From contig NW_005178466.1 of the NCBI RefSeq assembly GCF_000341285.1, positions 180,799 to 219,363 of the forward strand: a stretch of DNA of 38,565 bases, read 5' to 3'. The DNA is from Galdieria sulphuraria. Its lineage: Eukaryota > Rhodophyta > Bangiophyceae > Galdieriales > Galdieriaceae. A model generated the notes under the pieces. It worked only from the letters and a program-made list of their open reading frames with translations. It searched no databases and was not told where the DNA came from. The number at the start of each line of letters is the position of its first letter. The first letter of the stretch is position 1. A program made the translations under genes and the position numbers. Positions 8,214 through 18,059 of this stretch are shown piece after piece.

Positions 8214-9785
8214 ATGCGAACGTCATCAACTCTCAGAACTTTGTTTTCAAGAGAACTGGAAAGACTCTCTAGAATTGAATACAGTACTTTATTTCGAATG
8301 AAGAGCTATGAAGTTTTAAAAACTTTCTGGACGTCAAGGCGCTATTCATGTGAGTTTCTGAATGATGATAATCTTCCGGTTCCTCTGTTTGCAGTCGAAT
8401 TTTCGAAAACAGTGGGTGGAGGTCAGATAATAGCAACATGTGATGAAGATGGCTATGTGACCTTGATCGATACTTCAAAAAGTTCTTCCTTTGGAACTCA
8501 TGACAATGGTTGGTGCAGTGCGGATTTTCGAGAAAACATTGCAGAAAATAGGCAAAAACTTGGGAACACTCAAAACAAGTTCTGTACTTCCGATAGACCC
8601 ATAGTTTCATTTCGAGTGCATGAAAATGCAATTTTCTCTCTATGCTGGTTAGGACTTCAAGACCAGTGGATTGCAACAGGTTCTGGAGACCAGAAAGTGA
8701 AGATATTCGATATAAACAAAAATGTAATCATGAATACACTCATTGGCCACTCAGGCTCGATAAAGTCAATTAAAGAAAGGCACATGACAGATGGCAAAGT
8801 TCTAGCCAGTGCATCTCGAGACGGTAATGTCATGCTTTGGGATACCAGATGTCAAGGACTGCATAGTCAAGAAACAGGTGACTCGGTTCTACGTCCTGTC
8901 CTAATACTAAAAGATATCCATCGAAGAGACATGAATATTCCTGACAAGCGAGAGTATGCGCCCAAAAGACCTCGATATTCTATCCGCCATAGGAAAAATT
9001 CAATGAAGCCAAATATCCCTCATGGCGTTACTAGTTTAGAATTTGCACCTTTCAACGACTCATTCTATTTGTATACTTCGGGGGCCGTAGATGGTGCTAT
9101 AAAACTTTGGGATTTAAGAAGAGCCAGCCTCAAACAAGTTACTGCAGAACCCTTGAGCACGATTTATCCTGGTTGTCAAGAGGGTTTAACTGATCGACCA
9201 CACGGAATTTCATCGTTGCATATTACTGAAGATGGTAGCAATTTATGCGTCAGTTCAACGGACTCCAACATATACTTATATAAAACTGGGCTTCTTGATA
9301 GAGGATCTTTCATGCACTTATGTGGACACACATCTTCTTCGTTCTACATAAAGGCATGTTTCAGCCCTGACGGTCACTTTGTACTAAGTGGTTCTGCTGA
9401 TTCTTTTGCGTACGTTTGGGACATAAAGCAGTCTAGTTCGAAGTCCATAAAAGCAAATCTTCCATTGCTGAGACTCCCAGCCCACATTAACGAAGTTACA
9501 GATGTTGCTTGGTGTAAGACGGATACAACAAAGCTGGCAACTGTAGGTGATGACAGTCAAATGAAACTTTGGCAGACAAGAAAGCAACAAGCAGGAAACG
9601 AGAGTGTATATGAAACTCAATATGCACAGGCTGAATCGACTCCAATAGAGAAAGAGCACTCAATGCCTTTCAAGATAAACAGACAAGTCAACAGACAATC
9701 ACCAACAGTAAGGCTAGACAATCCAAATACTCTCTTGACATATTTCGAAAAGCCAATAACTAGATTTTGTGCTGCGTCACATTAA
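8214..9785 (+). CDS. DTL: CDT2/DTL, WD40 substrate receptor of CRL4 ubiquitin ligase
   Basis: Single-exon ORF of 523 aa; an ATG at residue 29 (8298) is an equally plausible start. CDT2 brings PCNA-bound proteins such as CDT1 to CUL4-DDB1 for ubiquitination in S phase. The WD40 propeller matches DTL closely: LPVPLFAVEFSK, WIATGSGDQKVKIFDI, LASASRDGNVMLWDTRC, then a basic inserted loop (PKRPRYSIRHRKN), GAVDGAIKLWDLRRA, GISSLHITEDGSNLCV, GHTSSSFYIKACFSPDG and TKLATVGDDSQMKLW. WDTR and WDLR are WDxR boxes of the kind that dock on DDB1. The C-terminal tail is only about 60 aa, far shorter than in animals, yet it ends with NTLLTYFEKP. That resembles the C-terminal PIP-like motif of human CDT2 (RKICTYF). 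Confidence 0.9.
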   Translation: MRTSSTLRTLFSRELERLSRIEYSTLFRMKSYEVLKTFWTSRRYSCEFLNDDNLPVPLFAVEFSKTVGGGQIIATCDEDGYVTLIDTSKSSSFGTHDNGWCSADFRENIAENRQKLGNTQNKFCTSDRPIVSFRVHENAIFSLCWLGLQDQWIATGSGDQKVKIFDINKNVIMNTLIGHSGSIKSIKERHMTDGKVLASASRDGNVMLWDTRCQGLHSQETGDSVLRPVLILKDIHRRDMNIPDKREYAPKRPRYSIRHRKNSMKPNIPHGVTSLEFAPFNDSFYLYTSGAVDGAIKLWDLRRASLKQVTAEPLSTIYPGCQEGLTDRPHGISSLHITEDGSNLCVSSTDSNIYLYKTGLLDRGSFMHLCGHTSSSFYIKACFSPDGHFVLSGSADSFAYVWDIKQSSSKSIKANLPLLRLPAHINEVTDVAWCKTDTTKLATVGDDSQMKLWQTRKQQAGNESVYETQYAQAESTPIEKEHSMPFKINRQVNRQSPTVRLDNPNTLLTYFEKPITRFCAASH

Positions 9786-9927
9786 ACGATCAATTTGCGA
9801 AAAGGGGAAAATTTGTGAACCAAACGTCGTGATTACGGGGGCATTTGTGCTTATTCACCACAAGTTGTTACCGACCGCTTGGGAGATTTGCTGTTGCAAC
9901 GTTATACACACACTGTTCGTCTGCGCG

Positions 9928-11136
9928 ATGGTTCTTTTCGAGTTTGAAGAAGATGGCTTAATGTCTGTAGATGACGGGATTTTTGACTTTGTAAGGTTCG
10001 AGGATGAGTGGCCTAAAGAGTTTAGCTGGGAAGAAAGCAACCTGTTTCGTACTGGACCGGAAAAAAGTATACAAGGCTTAGAAAACATTTTTGAAAGTTC
10101 GGAATCCGACATAAGACACCATCTATTGGGTGCATCGAAGATGGAGTACGAGCAAGGTAGCAACACAACCGTGGAGGATTACTTCTCAAGGAATTTTGAA
10201 CCGAGAACTTCAACCACCCAAACTCCCGAACTAGTTGCCTCGCCGTCGAATAAGTTGCTGGGGGTTTCGCCCGAAGAATCGTTTAAGTCTTGCTTGAAGA
10301 CAGACTTTCAAGGTCGAAAACACTATCACGGTTTGTATGCGCTAGATGCAGTGGAGAAAAGTTTTAGTTTGTCTCCACCAGCTGGTTTATGGACACATAC
10401 CACAAGCCTCAAGTCGTTCGAACAGCAGAACTCTCCTTTCAATGACACTCCTACTTTGAGTTGCCGTCAGTCAACGCAGGAAACTCAGTTTTCGACTCCC
10501 TTCAATTCCCGAGAGTTCTCGAATATGAATATTATGCCTTCATCCCCTTTGTCTTCATCTTCAAAGCGGTTTAAGAGTGCATCAAATGAATCAAAGATGT
10601 CATTTAATGTTGAAGTTCTCTTTCCAGCAATGGGTTCAACCTTTCATGAAAACGACCAGGAGAGGTCATCCATCGGTTCGAAGGTAGCTTCGTGTACACA
10701 TTCAGTTCATTCAGATCAATCAAGTTATTCAGGAGGATATCGTAAGTTTCGAGTTCCTGATCCAATTTTGAGTCCTGCGTTGGAGTCCCAAATCAAACGC
10801 CGACCACAAAGAAAAAAACAATATTCGCGTGTTTCTCCTGCAAAGTTCTGTCATCTTTGTGCCCGTGCAGCAAGTAAGAATATTAGAATGATAGTTTGTT
10901 CTAATATTCAAATTGGTATGTGTCTCAAAGTGACTTGCGAAAAGTGTTTTCAACAAAACAATTGGAATTTTGAAGAAGCCATTGGGAATCCGGACTCATG
11001 GATATGTACTCATTGCCGTGGCTCATGTCCTTATCGTGCTCAGTGCTCTATTTATCAACGTACCAATCATCGGAGACGAGTTAGCCGTTTTCTAATGAAA
11101 AAGCAAAAGGAACTGAACGAAGACTATAGTACATAG
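9928..11136 (+). CDS. CDCA7-like zinc-finger (4CXXC-type) protein
   Basis: The reading frame is open from 9769, but it overlaps the CDT2 end there. The ATG at 9928 is therefore taken as start, giving 402 aa. The first 290 residues are acidic, then Ser/Thr-rich and look disordered. A basic stretch (KRRPQRKKQYSRVSPAKF) leads into a Cys-rich C-terminal domain: FCHLCARAA, IVCSN, VTCEKCFQQNNW and SWICTHCRGSCPYRAQC. This order fits the CDCA7/zf-4CXXC_R1 domain, in which WxCPxCRGxC is characteristic. CDCA7 proteins work with the HELLS/DDM1 remodeller in heterochromatin and DNA methylation. The finger here is divergent, so the family call is moderate. Confidence 0.6.
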   Translation: MVLFEFEEDGLMSVDDGIFDFVRFEDEWPKEFSWEESNLFRTGPEKSIQGLENIFESSESDIRHHLLGASKMEYEQGSNTTVEDYFSRNFEPRTSTTQTPELVASPSNKLLGVSPEESFKSCLKTDFQGRKHYHGLYALDAVEKSFSLSPPAGLWTHTTSLKSFEQQNSPFNDTPTLSCRQSTQETQFSTPFNSREFSNMNIMPSSPLSSSSKRFKSASNESKMSFNVEVLFPAMGSTFHENDQERSSIGSKVASCTHSVHSDQSSYSGGYRKFRVPDPILSPALESQIKRRPQRKKQYSRVSPAKFCHLCARAASKNIRMIVCSNIQIGMCLKVTCEKCFQQNNWNFEEAIGNPDSWICTHCRGSCPYRAQCSIYQRTNHRRRVSRFLMKKQKELNEDYST

Positions 11137-11294
11137 GCAGCATACATAGTTTCTAAAATATTGTTGTTCATATAACATTTATGGGATTTGTTTGGGAGTT
11201 TCATTCTATTGCATGTAGTTAGGGCAACGACAGTTCTTTTTGGAATAAAATTCACATTGCTACACATATTCTATCGTCTGGAACATATCTTTGG

Positions 11295-12026
11295 TTAAGG
11301 AACAATCATGATAAAAGAACGCACAGCATTGTCCTGACGGCACAAGTCCTGAGATTGTCTTTGAAAACCAGTATCTATGTAATTAGTAGTTCGACTCGTG
11401 TCGAGTTGACTATCACTTGAAACAAGTTCACTTGTTTCCTCATGCTGGGGAAGTGAAGCCACGTATTCAAACGACGCTCTGCAATATGGACATATTGCAC
11501 GCTTGCAAAGCCATCTGCAAATTTCCTTCGAATGAAAGGTATGATTACAGGGTAACGTTCTGACAAGGGAACCGAGTTCCAGTTCTTCAAGACAAATACA
11601 GCATAAAGCTACCTTCATGTTGAAACCTTCGTTGGTGTTCCCGTCCACGGTCTTCTCTTCCGAAGACTGCAATCCGGTAACCTCCGTACGCTGAATGTTT
11701 TCTACACCTTCAAAAATATATTCCTTGCAAAGCTGATCAATATCTTTCTGAAATAACCCTTCTTTCTCTGTTGAACTAATGAAATATGTAATAAGTGGAG
11801 GAGCGCGGAGTGAATGCGACTGGTTTTGCCCAGTAGTGCCTGCATATCTTGAGGAAACTTCCATCCTTCGCTTCACAATTACAATGACGACTGCAAAAGT
11901 CAACGACAGTATAATGGACCCAGCTATAGCTATAGCGGTGACGGTAGAGCTCATGGTCGACTGGTCCAAACAAACAATCCCCCCACACACATAATCAACT
12001 CCCCTTTCTCCGATTATATTTTCCAT
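11295..12026 (-). CDS. Membrane-anchored RING-type protein, probable E3 ubiquitin ligase
   Basis: Single-exon 243-aa protein. One hydrophobic segment at about residues 28-51 (TAIAIAGSIILSLTFAVVIV) is followed by a basic stop-transfer KRR. The RING lies near residues 142-184: CCICLEELELGSLVRTLPC, NHTFH, then KEICRWLCKRAICPYCRA. This resembles ATL and other RING-H2 ligases in which one transmembrane helix precedes a cytosolic RING. The Cys that normally follows the second His by three residues is Glu here, and a Cys occurs two residues later. Zinc site geometry may therefore differ. The substrate is unknown. It lies head to tail with RBBP5. Confidence 0.8.
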   Translation of the reverse strand: MENIIGERGVDYVCGGIVCLDQSTMSSTVTAIAIAGSIILSLTFAVVIVIVKRRMEVSSRYAGTTGQNQSHSLRAPPLITYFISSTEKEGLFQKDIDQLCKEYIFEGVENIQRTEVTGLQSSEEKTVDGNTNEGFNMKVALCCICLEELELGSLVRTLPCNHTFHSKEICRWLCKRAICPYCRASFEYVASLPQHEETSELVSSDSQLDTSRTTNYIDTGFQRQSQDLCRQDNAVRSFIMIVP

Positions 12027-12169
12027 CTTGTGGAACGTTTCCTCGACAATATTCGTTACTACGACAGTAAAGCAAAATTAACCAAAAATACCCAAATAGT
12101 TAAGTATCAATGAATAACACGTTTGCAAGGGAAGTTCTGCAATAACTATACATAAACTTGCAGAGTTTT

Positions 12170-13467
12170 TTAGTGCCTACCATCGATAACAACAGGCATA
12201 CAAAACTCATTTCCATCATGAGGACTATCACTGAGATCATCAATCAAGCTAGAAATAATGTCGACAGGATGCTCTTCATCTTCTGCATAGTCTGCTTGAT
12301 CCTTCAAGATACCATCAACAAAGTCAAATTCGTCTTCTCTTTCAAAATATTCTTCATTCTCTTCAAGTTCTGTGAATTCTGGAGCAAAAGCACTCCAGTT
12401 TTCGGTATAGTCCTTCGTCCATACATATAGAGATCCAGAGCCTCCACAAGACACTATAGTATTCCTACGAGGATTCCAAGCTAAATCTACGATAGACTCT
12501 TTGGGTCCCTCTAGAGTTTTTTCCAATTGTCCATCCTCGATTCTCCACACCAAGATCTTATGTTCAGAGCCTTTGGTGCCACATAAGAGATATTCAGAAT
12601 GCCCACTAAAGCATGCACAGCTCCATTGGCTTCTACCAACGATATCAGTAAACTGTGCGACAGGACTAACAGTTTCTTTAAAACTCTCAAAAAGTGACTC
12701 AAGGTCGAACAAGCGTATATATCTATCCTGAGTTATAACTGCAAACATTTTTCTCCGCCTTTCCATTACAACCTGACGTATGAGACTTTTGCCAGGCAAA
12801 GAATAAACTCGGAGAGGTTGAAGACCCTTAAAAGTAAAGGAAAATATAGAACCAGCGTTGTCAAACCGAACAATTTCTTCTCCATCTTTATAAAAAAACA
12901 GAAATACTCCAGTGAATTCTTCTACGCAGTACCAACTCTTCCGGATTCTTCTGCAGTTTCTTTGAGTCGTAGCTCTTCTACTTCAGTTTCCTCAAACACT
13001 CCAATCTTCACTGCTTCCGGAAGTTCATCAACTAACTTAGTACCCTGTAGACCTTCAATTCTGACTAATAACGGCAGTTGTTGACTCATATCCACAATAC
13101 AGTACTCTGGATTTTTAGGGTGGAATTCCACGTGGTAAGGACTCGCTCGAGTTTGCAAACATAGCAGCTCCTTTTGATCAGGCAAATACCATAGCCGTAC
13201 TGTTCGGTCTTTTCCACAACTTAAAACACTAAAACTATTATAAGACCAACAAAGAGACAAAATTCTTTCCTCATGTCCTCGGAGATGGACGATAGGTCCA
13301 TACGTGTCGAAGTCTACAATAACAACAATACCATATAAACTACCCACTGCCAGTAGATTTCCTGTTCTATTAAATGCCAGACAGTTTCCGTAGCATTCTG
13401 AAATCCTTTCAGTCATTACTTCAGGAACAGTCTGGCTTTCAAAAGGATTCAAGAGTAACTTGTTCAT
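12170..13467 (-). CDS. RBBP5: RBBP5/Swd1, WD40 subunit of COMPASS histone H3K4 methyltransferase (2 exons)
   Basis: Exons 13467-12933 and 12885-12170 (intron 47 nt, with a T-rich tract before its AG) give about 416 aa. The start MNKLLLNPFESQ leads into a WD40 propeller: GNLLAVGSLYGIVVIVDFDT, GHEERILSLCWS, LSCGKDRTVRLW and, in exon 2, KILVWRIEDGQLEKTLEG and VDLAWNPRRNTIVSCG. The diagnostic segment after the propeller, ENWSAFAPEFTELEENEEY with FEREDEFDF, is almost identical to human RBBP5, where it binds and activates the MLL/SET1 catalytic module. The protein should act in the nucleus in H3K4 methylation. The C-terminus is uncertain. A GT-AG intron at 12180-12137 would replace the last three residues with a 22-residue tail ending at 12078. 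Confidence 0.9.
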
Positions 13468-14080
13468 CTTTCAAACCACGTTGCGCATCAATGAAGAATG
13501 GGCGCATTAAAGTAAGGAAGTGGTAAGACATTTCTAAATCTTTCATGAAAAGATGAACAACATCATTGAAAGGAGAAGACGAGTGTGCGATAAGAAGTGT
13601 ATCTAAAATGTGTCATGCGCAAGGTGAACTTACGAAAGAGTATTAAAATGACGATTCAGCCAAATTTGGTGAACAGTAAGCTTTACATAGGAACATGTTC
13701 ATTCCCAAGGCTTCTTTTGAGAGTATCAAATCTGAAGGTAATCTTTACCGTCTCTCTAATCTTTTAATCTTTTAGTCCATGAATCCATACAAAGATTCAT
13801 CATAGAGTACCCATTGTTGACCAATAATGAGAAATTCTCAAACACTTGCCGTGGGGTTTAATGCTTTTCTTGAGCCCAAGTATATGGTTTTTAGTTATTA
13901 ACTACACTTCTTCATAGGAATTTATTTATCTATGGAATGTCACTTACAGTGTGCCAAGTTGTTGTCTTGAAATATTCCATTCGTCGTTGCTAAGGAGAGA
14001 GTTCGTTCTACACCAAGTCCCTAAATTATTGAACCGGGAAATAATTCAAATTCAAACGTCGATTGTTTGTAATTCCAACA
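13468..14080. other. Intergenic region between divergent RBBP5 and CM1 genes
   Basis: About 610 bp that must contain both promoters. I see no gene, repeat or recognised regulatory motif. Confidence 0.45.
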
Positions 14081-16348
14081 ATGGAAAACGAAAGTTTTGA
14101 GATTGTTCAAGACTCAAGTTACTTTAGAGACAACTCTTTTCTATCTCCCCCTAACGAAGCACTGCGCATCCAAGAGAATGAAATACAGAAACTTAAAAAG
14201 TTAAATTTTAACTTAAAGTTGCGCATTTGTCAGTTAGAAGAAAGACTCGGACTGGAGTTGACAGGGAACGAAGAAGTCAACTTGACAAGACGAGTTTCAG
14301 CTTATTCTGACTCCGAAGAAAGGGATTCTCCTTATCCCTCTAGAACAAGCATCTTAAAAGAGCTTGAAGAAGAAATATATCGCAGAGATCTCTTGTTGAC
14401 AAAGGCAAGAACAGTGATCCTCTCTCTACAAAAGCAGCTTTCCCATGAAGACAAAAGGCACATGAACGATAAAATCAATCAGAGTAGGCAAATTAATGAC
14501 TCTACTAACAACTACGAAGCAGAATTGAAAAAGATTAGAGAAGAATCAATTGTCCCTCGACTTGTGGTCGTTTCTCAAAGAATTCTTGAAAAACTTCAAC
14601 CTTACGAGTGGGAATCTTATGAAGTCGATGAATTTCCAAGTTATGCAAATCTTAGTTACGTCCTAAATAACCTCACGTTGATTGAAGAGAAAGTGAAAGC
14701 ATTTTGCGAAATTAACAGTGATATTAAGGATATACCAAGCTCAATTAATTCTAAACTCGATATTTCTCTTCGAAATTCCTTCAGCCTGAAAGACGAAACT
14801 GATAAAGAGAATATTAAAGGTCCTTATTCTGGACATCAGCAGTCTCCATTGGAAAATGTTCTTCAACAGTCATGCAACTCATCCTCCCTCATGGAAGCTG
14901 ATTCTGCTAAAAAACACCAGTTTCAAACAACTTGGGGCGAATTTTTGGATTCTATTCGTGAACTTGGCGAACTAACTTTTGGATGCGACCAACTCTTGGG
15001 CAATACCAAAGAAGTGACATGGCCATCACCAATACCATTAAAAGGTGCTTCTTGTGATCCAGATGAACTACAAAACTGTGTTTATTATGTGCTTACGTTA
15101 CAACACCATCTGCGGAATATCAAAATGAAACTGAGAACCTATTCAGGAAGGTTCCAAAAAGAAAGTCCTATGTTCCAAGATCAACCGATGACTGTTGTAC
15201 AGTCGTTGCAAAATTCTTATAGCGCTTTAGCTGACAAGGAAATTCCATTCGATCTGAAATTGTCTGAAGTGTCCTATCCATGCCCAGACAAGTCTTCTGC
15301 CTTGACAAAAACTAATATCAACAATCCTGTTTCGAGTGAATTTTTTGCTCAACGAAACATCGAAGGAAAGGAATGCGTACATAATGTATTGAAGAGCTTG
15401 ACCCAGTTCCAACAGTCAGTGTACTTTGAAAAGCTTCAGAAAATGCTTGCAGAGACGGTATCGCTCGATGCTAAAATTCAACAAACGCAGCAGAAAATAC
15501 TAAAAATTCAACAGAACCAATCTTTGCAAAATTGCTCTAGCATCAATATACTCCGATCACTATCAAAAAGAAAGGAAGCAAGTTTTGAAGATATGAACAG
15601 TGACGACTCGTCTTCTGACAATGTTAATGGTCTTGCATCTGTCAAGAAGTACCAAGAAAGCTTTTACAACCTTGCTTCCTTTGTCTCAGGTGCCTTTACT
15701 ATTTTTGAAGAAATGGAGTCGGATCTTCAAGTTGTCATCTCCGAAAAGGCGATTGTCGACACAACAGAATTAGATCGTTTGCTTACCTGGGGACAAAGTG
15801 TCCTGGCTCCTTCTCCCTTTTCTCCTGGCTCAAGTAGGCAGCAAGAATATGTTCTGACTGTATGGGGCGAAGAGAAAACTGTACAAGAAGGACTCAACTT
15901 GCTAAGAAATACTGCAGAGATTATAAAACAGAATCTGGACCTTGAAAAGAAACAAGATAACGACCAAAGCTTGAAGGACACGATGAAGTTAGCAAAGTCG
16001 TTGACTGTTTCTTACAACTTCGTAGAAAGACTTGCGCATACGATTGCCACTAAACAAAACCTTTTGAATCAGAGATTGGGCAACATGGAAAGGCGCTTGG
16101 AGGACTTGAAAAGTACTGCTCCACCAAAGTCCCGACATGGTAAAGGTACTGACTTGCTTCTGGCTGTGACCAAGATGTCACCTATGCCCAAGTCTCAAAG
16201 TCACAGAGGAAGTAGTCACAAGGCATTGAAGAAGTGGGTTCTGGAGCAGATCTCGGAAACTCAACGCACCATTCAACAAACCCAAAAAAGTTTGGATCAT
16301 GAAAGAAAATATTTGCTTTTTAGTTGGCTCTCATCTTCCTCTAAGTGA
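14081..16348 (+). CDS. Coiled-coil protein with centrosomin motif 1 (CM1)
   Basis: Single-exon 755-aa protein from ATG 14081. Residues 25-55 contain LSPPNEALRIQENEIQKLKK followed by LNFNLKLRICQLEERLG, a strong match to CM1 (Cnn_1N), with the NFNLKLRI-x-x-LEERL core. CM1 proteins (centrosomin, CDK5RAP2, pericentrin, Mto1, Spc110 family) bind and activate the gamma-tubulin ring complex. A further coiled coil follows near residues 90-155 (ELEEEIYRRDLLLTKAR). The middle has helical and Ser-rich blocks (TWGEFLDSIRELGELTFG, near 290), and Gln-rich helices near 450-480. The last 60 residues form another basic helix-rich tail. No CM2 or PACT domain is obvious. It probably recruits gamma-tubulin to spindle poles; that role is inferred from the motif. 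Confidence 0.8.
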   Translation: MENESFEIVQDSSYFRDNSFLSPPNEALRIQENEIQKLKKLNFNLKLRICQLEERLGLELTGNEEVNLTRRVSAYSDSEERDSPYPSRTSILKELEEEIYRRDLLLTKARTVILSLQKQLSHEDKRHMNDKINQSRQINDSTNNYEAELKKIREESIVPRLVVVSQRILEKLQPYEWESYEVDEFPSYANLSYVLNNLTLIEEKVKAFCEINSDIKDIPSSINSKLDISLRNSFSLKDETDKENIKGPYSGHQQSPLENVLQQSCNSSSLMEADSAKKHQFQTTWGEFLDSIRELGELTFGCDQLLGNTKEVTWPSPIPLKGASCDPDELQNCVYYVLTLQHHLRNIKMKLRTYSGRFQKESPMFQDQPMTVVQSLQNSYSALADKEIPFDLKLSEVSYPCPDKSSALTKTNINNPVSSEFFAQRNIEGKECVHNVLKSLTQFQQSVYFEKLQKMLAETVSLDAKIQQTQQKILKIQQNQSLQNCSSINILRSLSKRKEASFEDMNSDDSSSDNVNGLASVKKYQESFYNLASFVSGAFTIFEEMESDLQVVISEKAIVDTTELDRLLTWGQSVLAPSPFSPGSSRQQEYVLTVWGEEKTVQEGLNLLRNTAEIIKQNLDLEKKQDNDQSLKDTMKLAKSLTVSYNFVERLAHTIATKQNLLNQRLGNMERRLEDLKSTAPPKSRHGKGTDLLLAVTKMSPMPKSQSHRGSSHKALKKWVLEQISETQRTIQQTQKSLDHERKYLLFSWLSSSSK

Positions 16349-16448
16349 CAGATAAGCTTCTCTAAGTTTTTGCCAACCTCTATTCGATCTAAACTTTGTT
16401 CTCAATAAAAATAATCCTTCAAGGCAGTTACATTCGAGTTCCCTGAAT

Positions 16449-18059
16449 CTAGTTGGTCCTCCACAAACACTTAATCCAATAGAAGCTAGCTAGCGTAGTT
16501 ACACACAAACTGCAAATAAGATATTTACGGAGAGCTGAATTGCCCTTCTCCACAAGACTGACAGCATCACGATAAGGAACATTGGTAAATGAAACCAAGC
16601 GATACAAAGAAGGAAAGGTATTCGGAAACCACTCACTGAAAGTGATCTGAATCCTTTTCCTTAATAAAAACAAACGACTTGACGTCTTCTGTGCCATTTC
16701 CAAATAATTTTCCAGTGCCAGACGAGCTATAACGTCAGCGTTGGACTTCCTACTTTGCGAAAAATGTTGCAAGACATCAAACCACTTTCCACAGTGCAAC
16801 TCTATCAATTCATCTAAAATACGGCAGTCTTCAAATGCCAAGTTACAACCTTGCCCATAGAAAGGTACTGCCAATGGTGAGACTATACATTAACTGTTTC
16901 GTTGACTTACCAATTGCATGTGCTGCGTCACCAATAAGTACAATATTGTTCTTAAAATGGTAAGGCTCACACTGAGTATATAACAGAAATGATAAGGGTG
17001 AATGGAAATATTGATTTAGCAAATCTGGTATGAGAGGTATGACGTCTTTAAAGTAAGTGCTGAACAGATTTAACAACTGCTCATTTGTTTCAATATTCTT
17101 GAAACTAAAAAATATCTCAGCAATCTGAATAAATAAATGGACAAATTGGTAGAATACCTTACTGCATATCCGTCTTCATCCATGAACAAAGTACAAGTAA
17201 ACGAACCATCAGAATTTGGGAGAGCAATCAACATAAAGCGTCCTCGTGGCCATATGTGCAGACAGTTTGGATACATAGCATACGAACCAGACGCAGTTGG
17301 ATTGATCGTTAACTCCTTGTAGCAAGTTGGCAAATATACCTGACTATAGTTGAACTTGGCCTTGGTGCAATTTTCCAAAATTTGTCGAACTCTTGAAAAT
17401 ACACCATCTGCTCCGACAATAACATCTGCCTTGACCATATTCACGTTGAAAGAGACATCACTAGTTCTTTGAATCTCGGATTCTATGAACTTGGAAGAAA
17501 CATTGTCAAACTCCCAAGGGATATCTTGCTCAGTTGACTCAAAACTAGAGTTCAAAGCAAGAGACTCCGATTCTTCAAAATACAGAATATTATTCGCCAA
17601 GTCAATCGAGGAACAGGCCTTCTTGAAACACAAATTCACACCTGCGCGTTCACAAGCATTAAGCAAAATACAGTTTAATACGTGTCTGGATATCGAAGTC
17701 AGAAATTCTCCCTTCTTTGACAGACCATACGGCTGTATTTCAAATTGACCATTACTGTGGTGAATACCTCTTCCATACATAGGTACTCCCTGCGAAGAAA
17801 CCTCTTCTGATAATCCTACTTTGTCCAACGCGGTTAATCCCCGGGTGGAAAGAGCAAGATTGATGGATCGTCCTGAATCACCTTCGTGCAAACGAGGATC
17901 TTCCCTCTTTTCATAGATCCTTATTTCATACGACGAACCTAGTCTCTTAGCTAAGAAAAGTCCTTCCAAAGAGCCTGCGAGACCACCACCAACAACAACA
18001 ATACGTTTTGAGGAAGAGTGAAGCTCCTCAATCGAGGCCCTTGAGTCAGCAGAATTCAT
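16449..18059 (-). CDS. KMO: Kynurenine 3-monooxygenase (3 exons)
   Basis: Exons 18059-17163, 17124-16911 and 16867-16449 (introns 38 and 43 nt) encode 509 aa, close to the family's 460-490. The enzyme is an FAD- and NADPH-dependent hydroxylase converting kynurenine to 3-hydroxykynurenine, toward quinolinate and NAD. Visible marks are the Rossmann FAD motif IVVVGGGLAGSLEG, RSINLALSTRG (nearly invariant in KMO), VIVGADGVFSRVR, LHIWPRGRFMLIALPN with SFTCTLFM, IGDAAHA and, after the last splice, VPFYGQGCNLAFEDC. A hydrophobic C-terminal segment (YLICSLCVTTLASFYWI) fits the outer mitochondrial membrane anchor of the family. It implies NAD synthesis from tryptophan. Confidence 0.93.
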
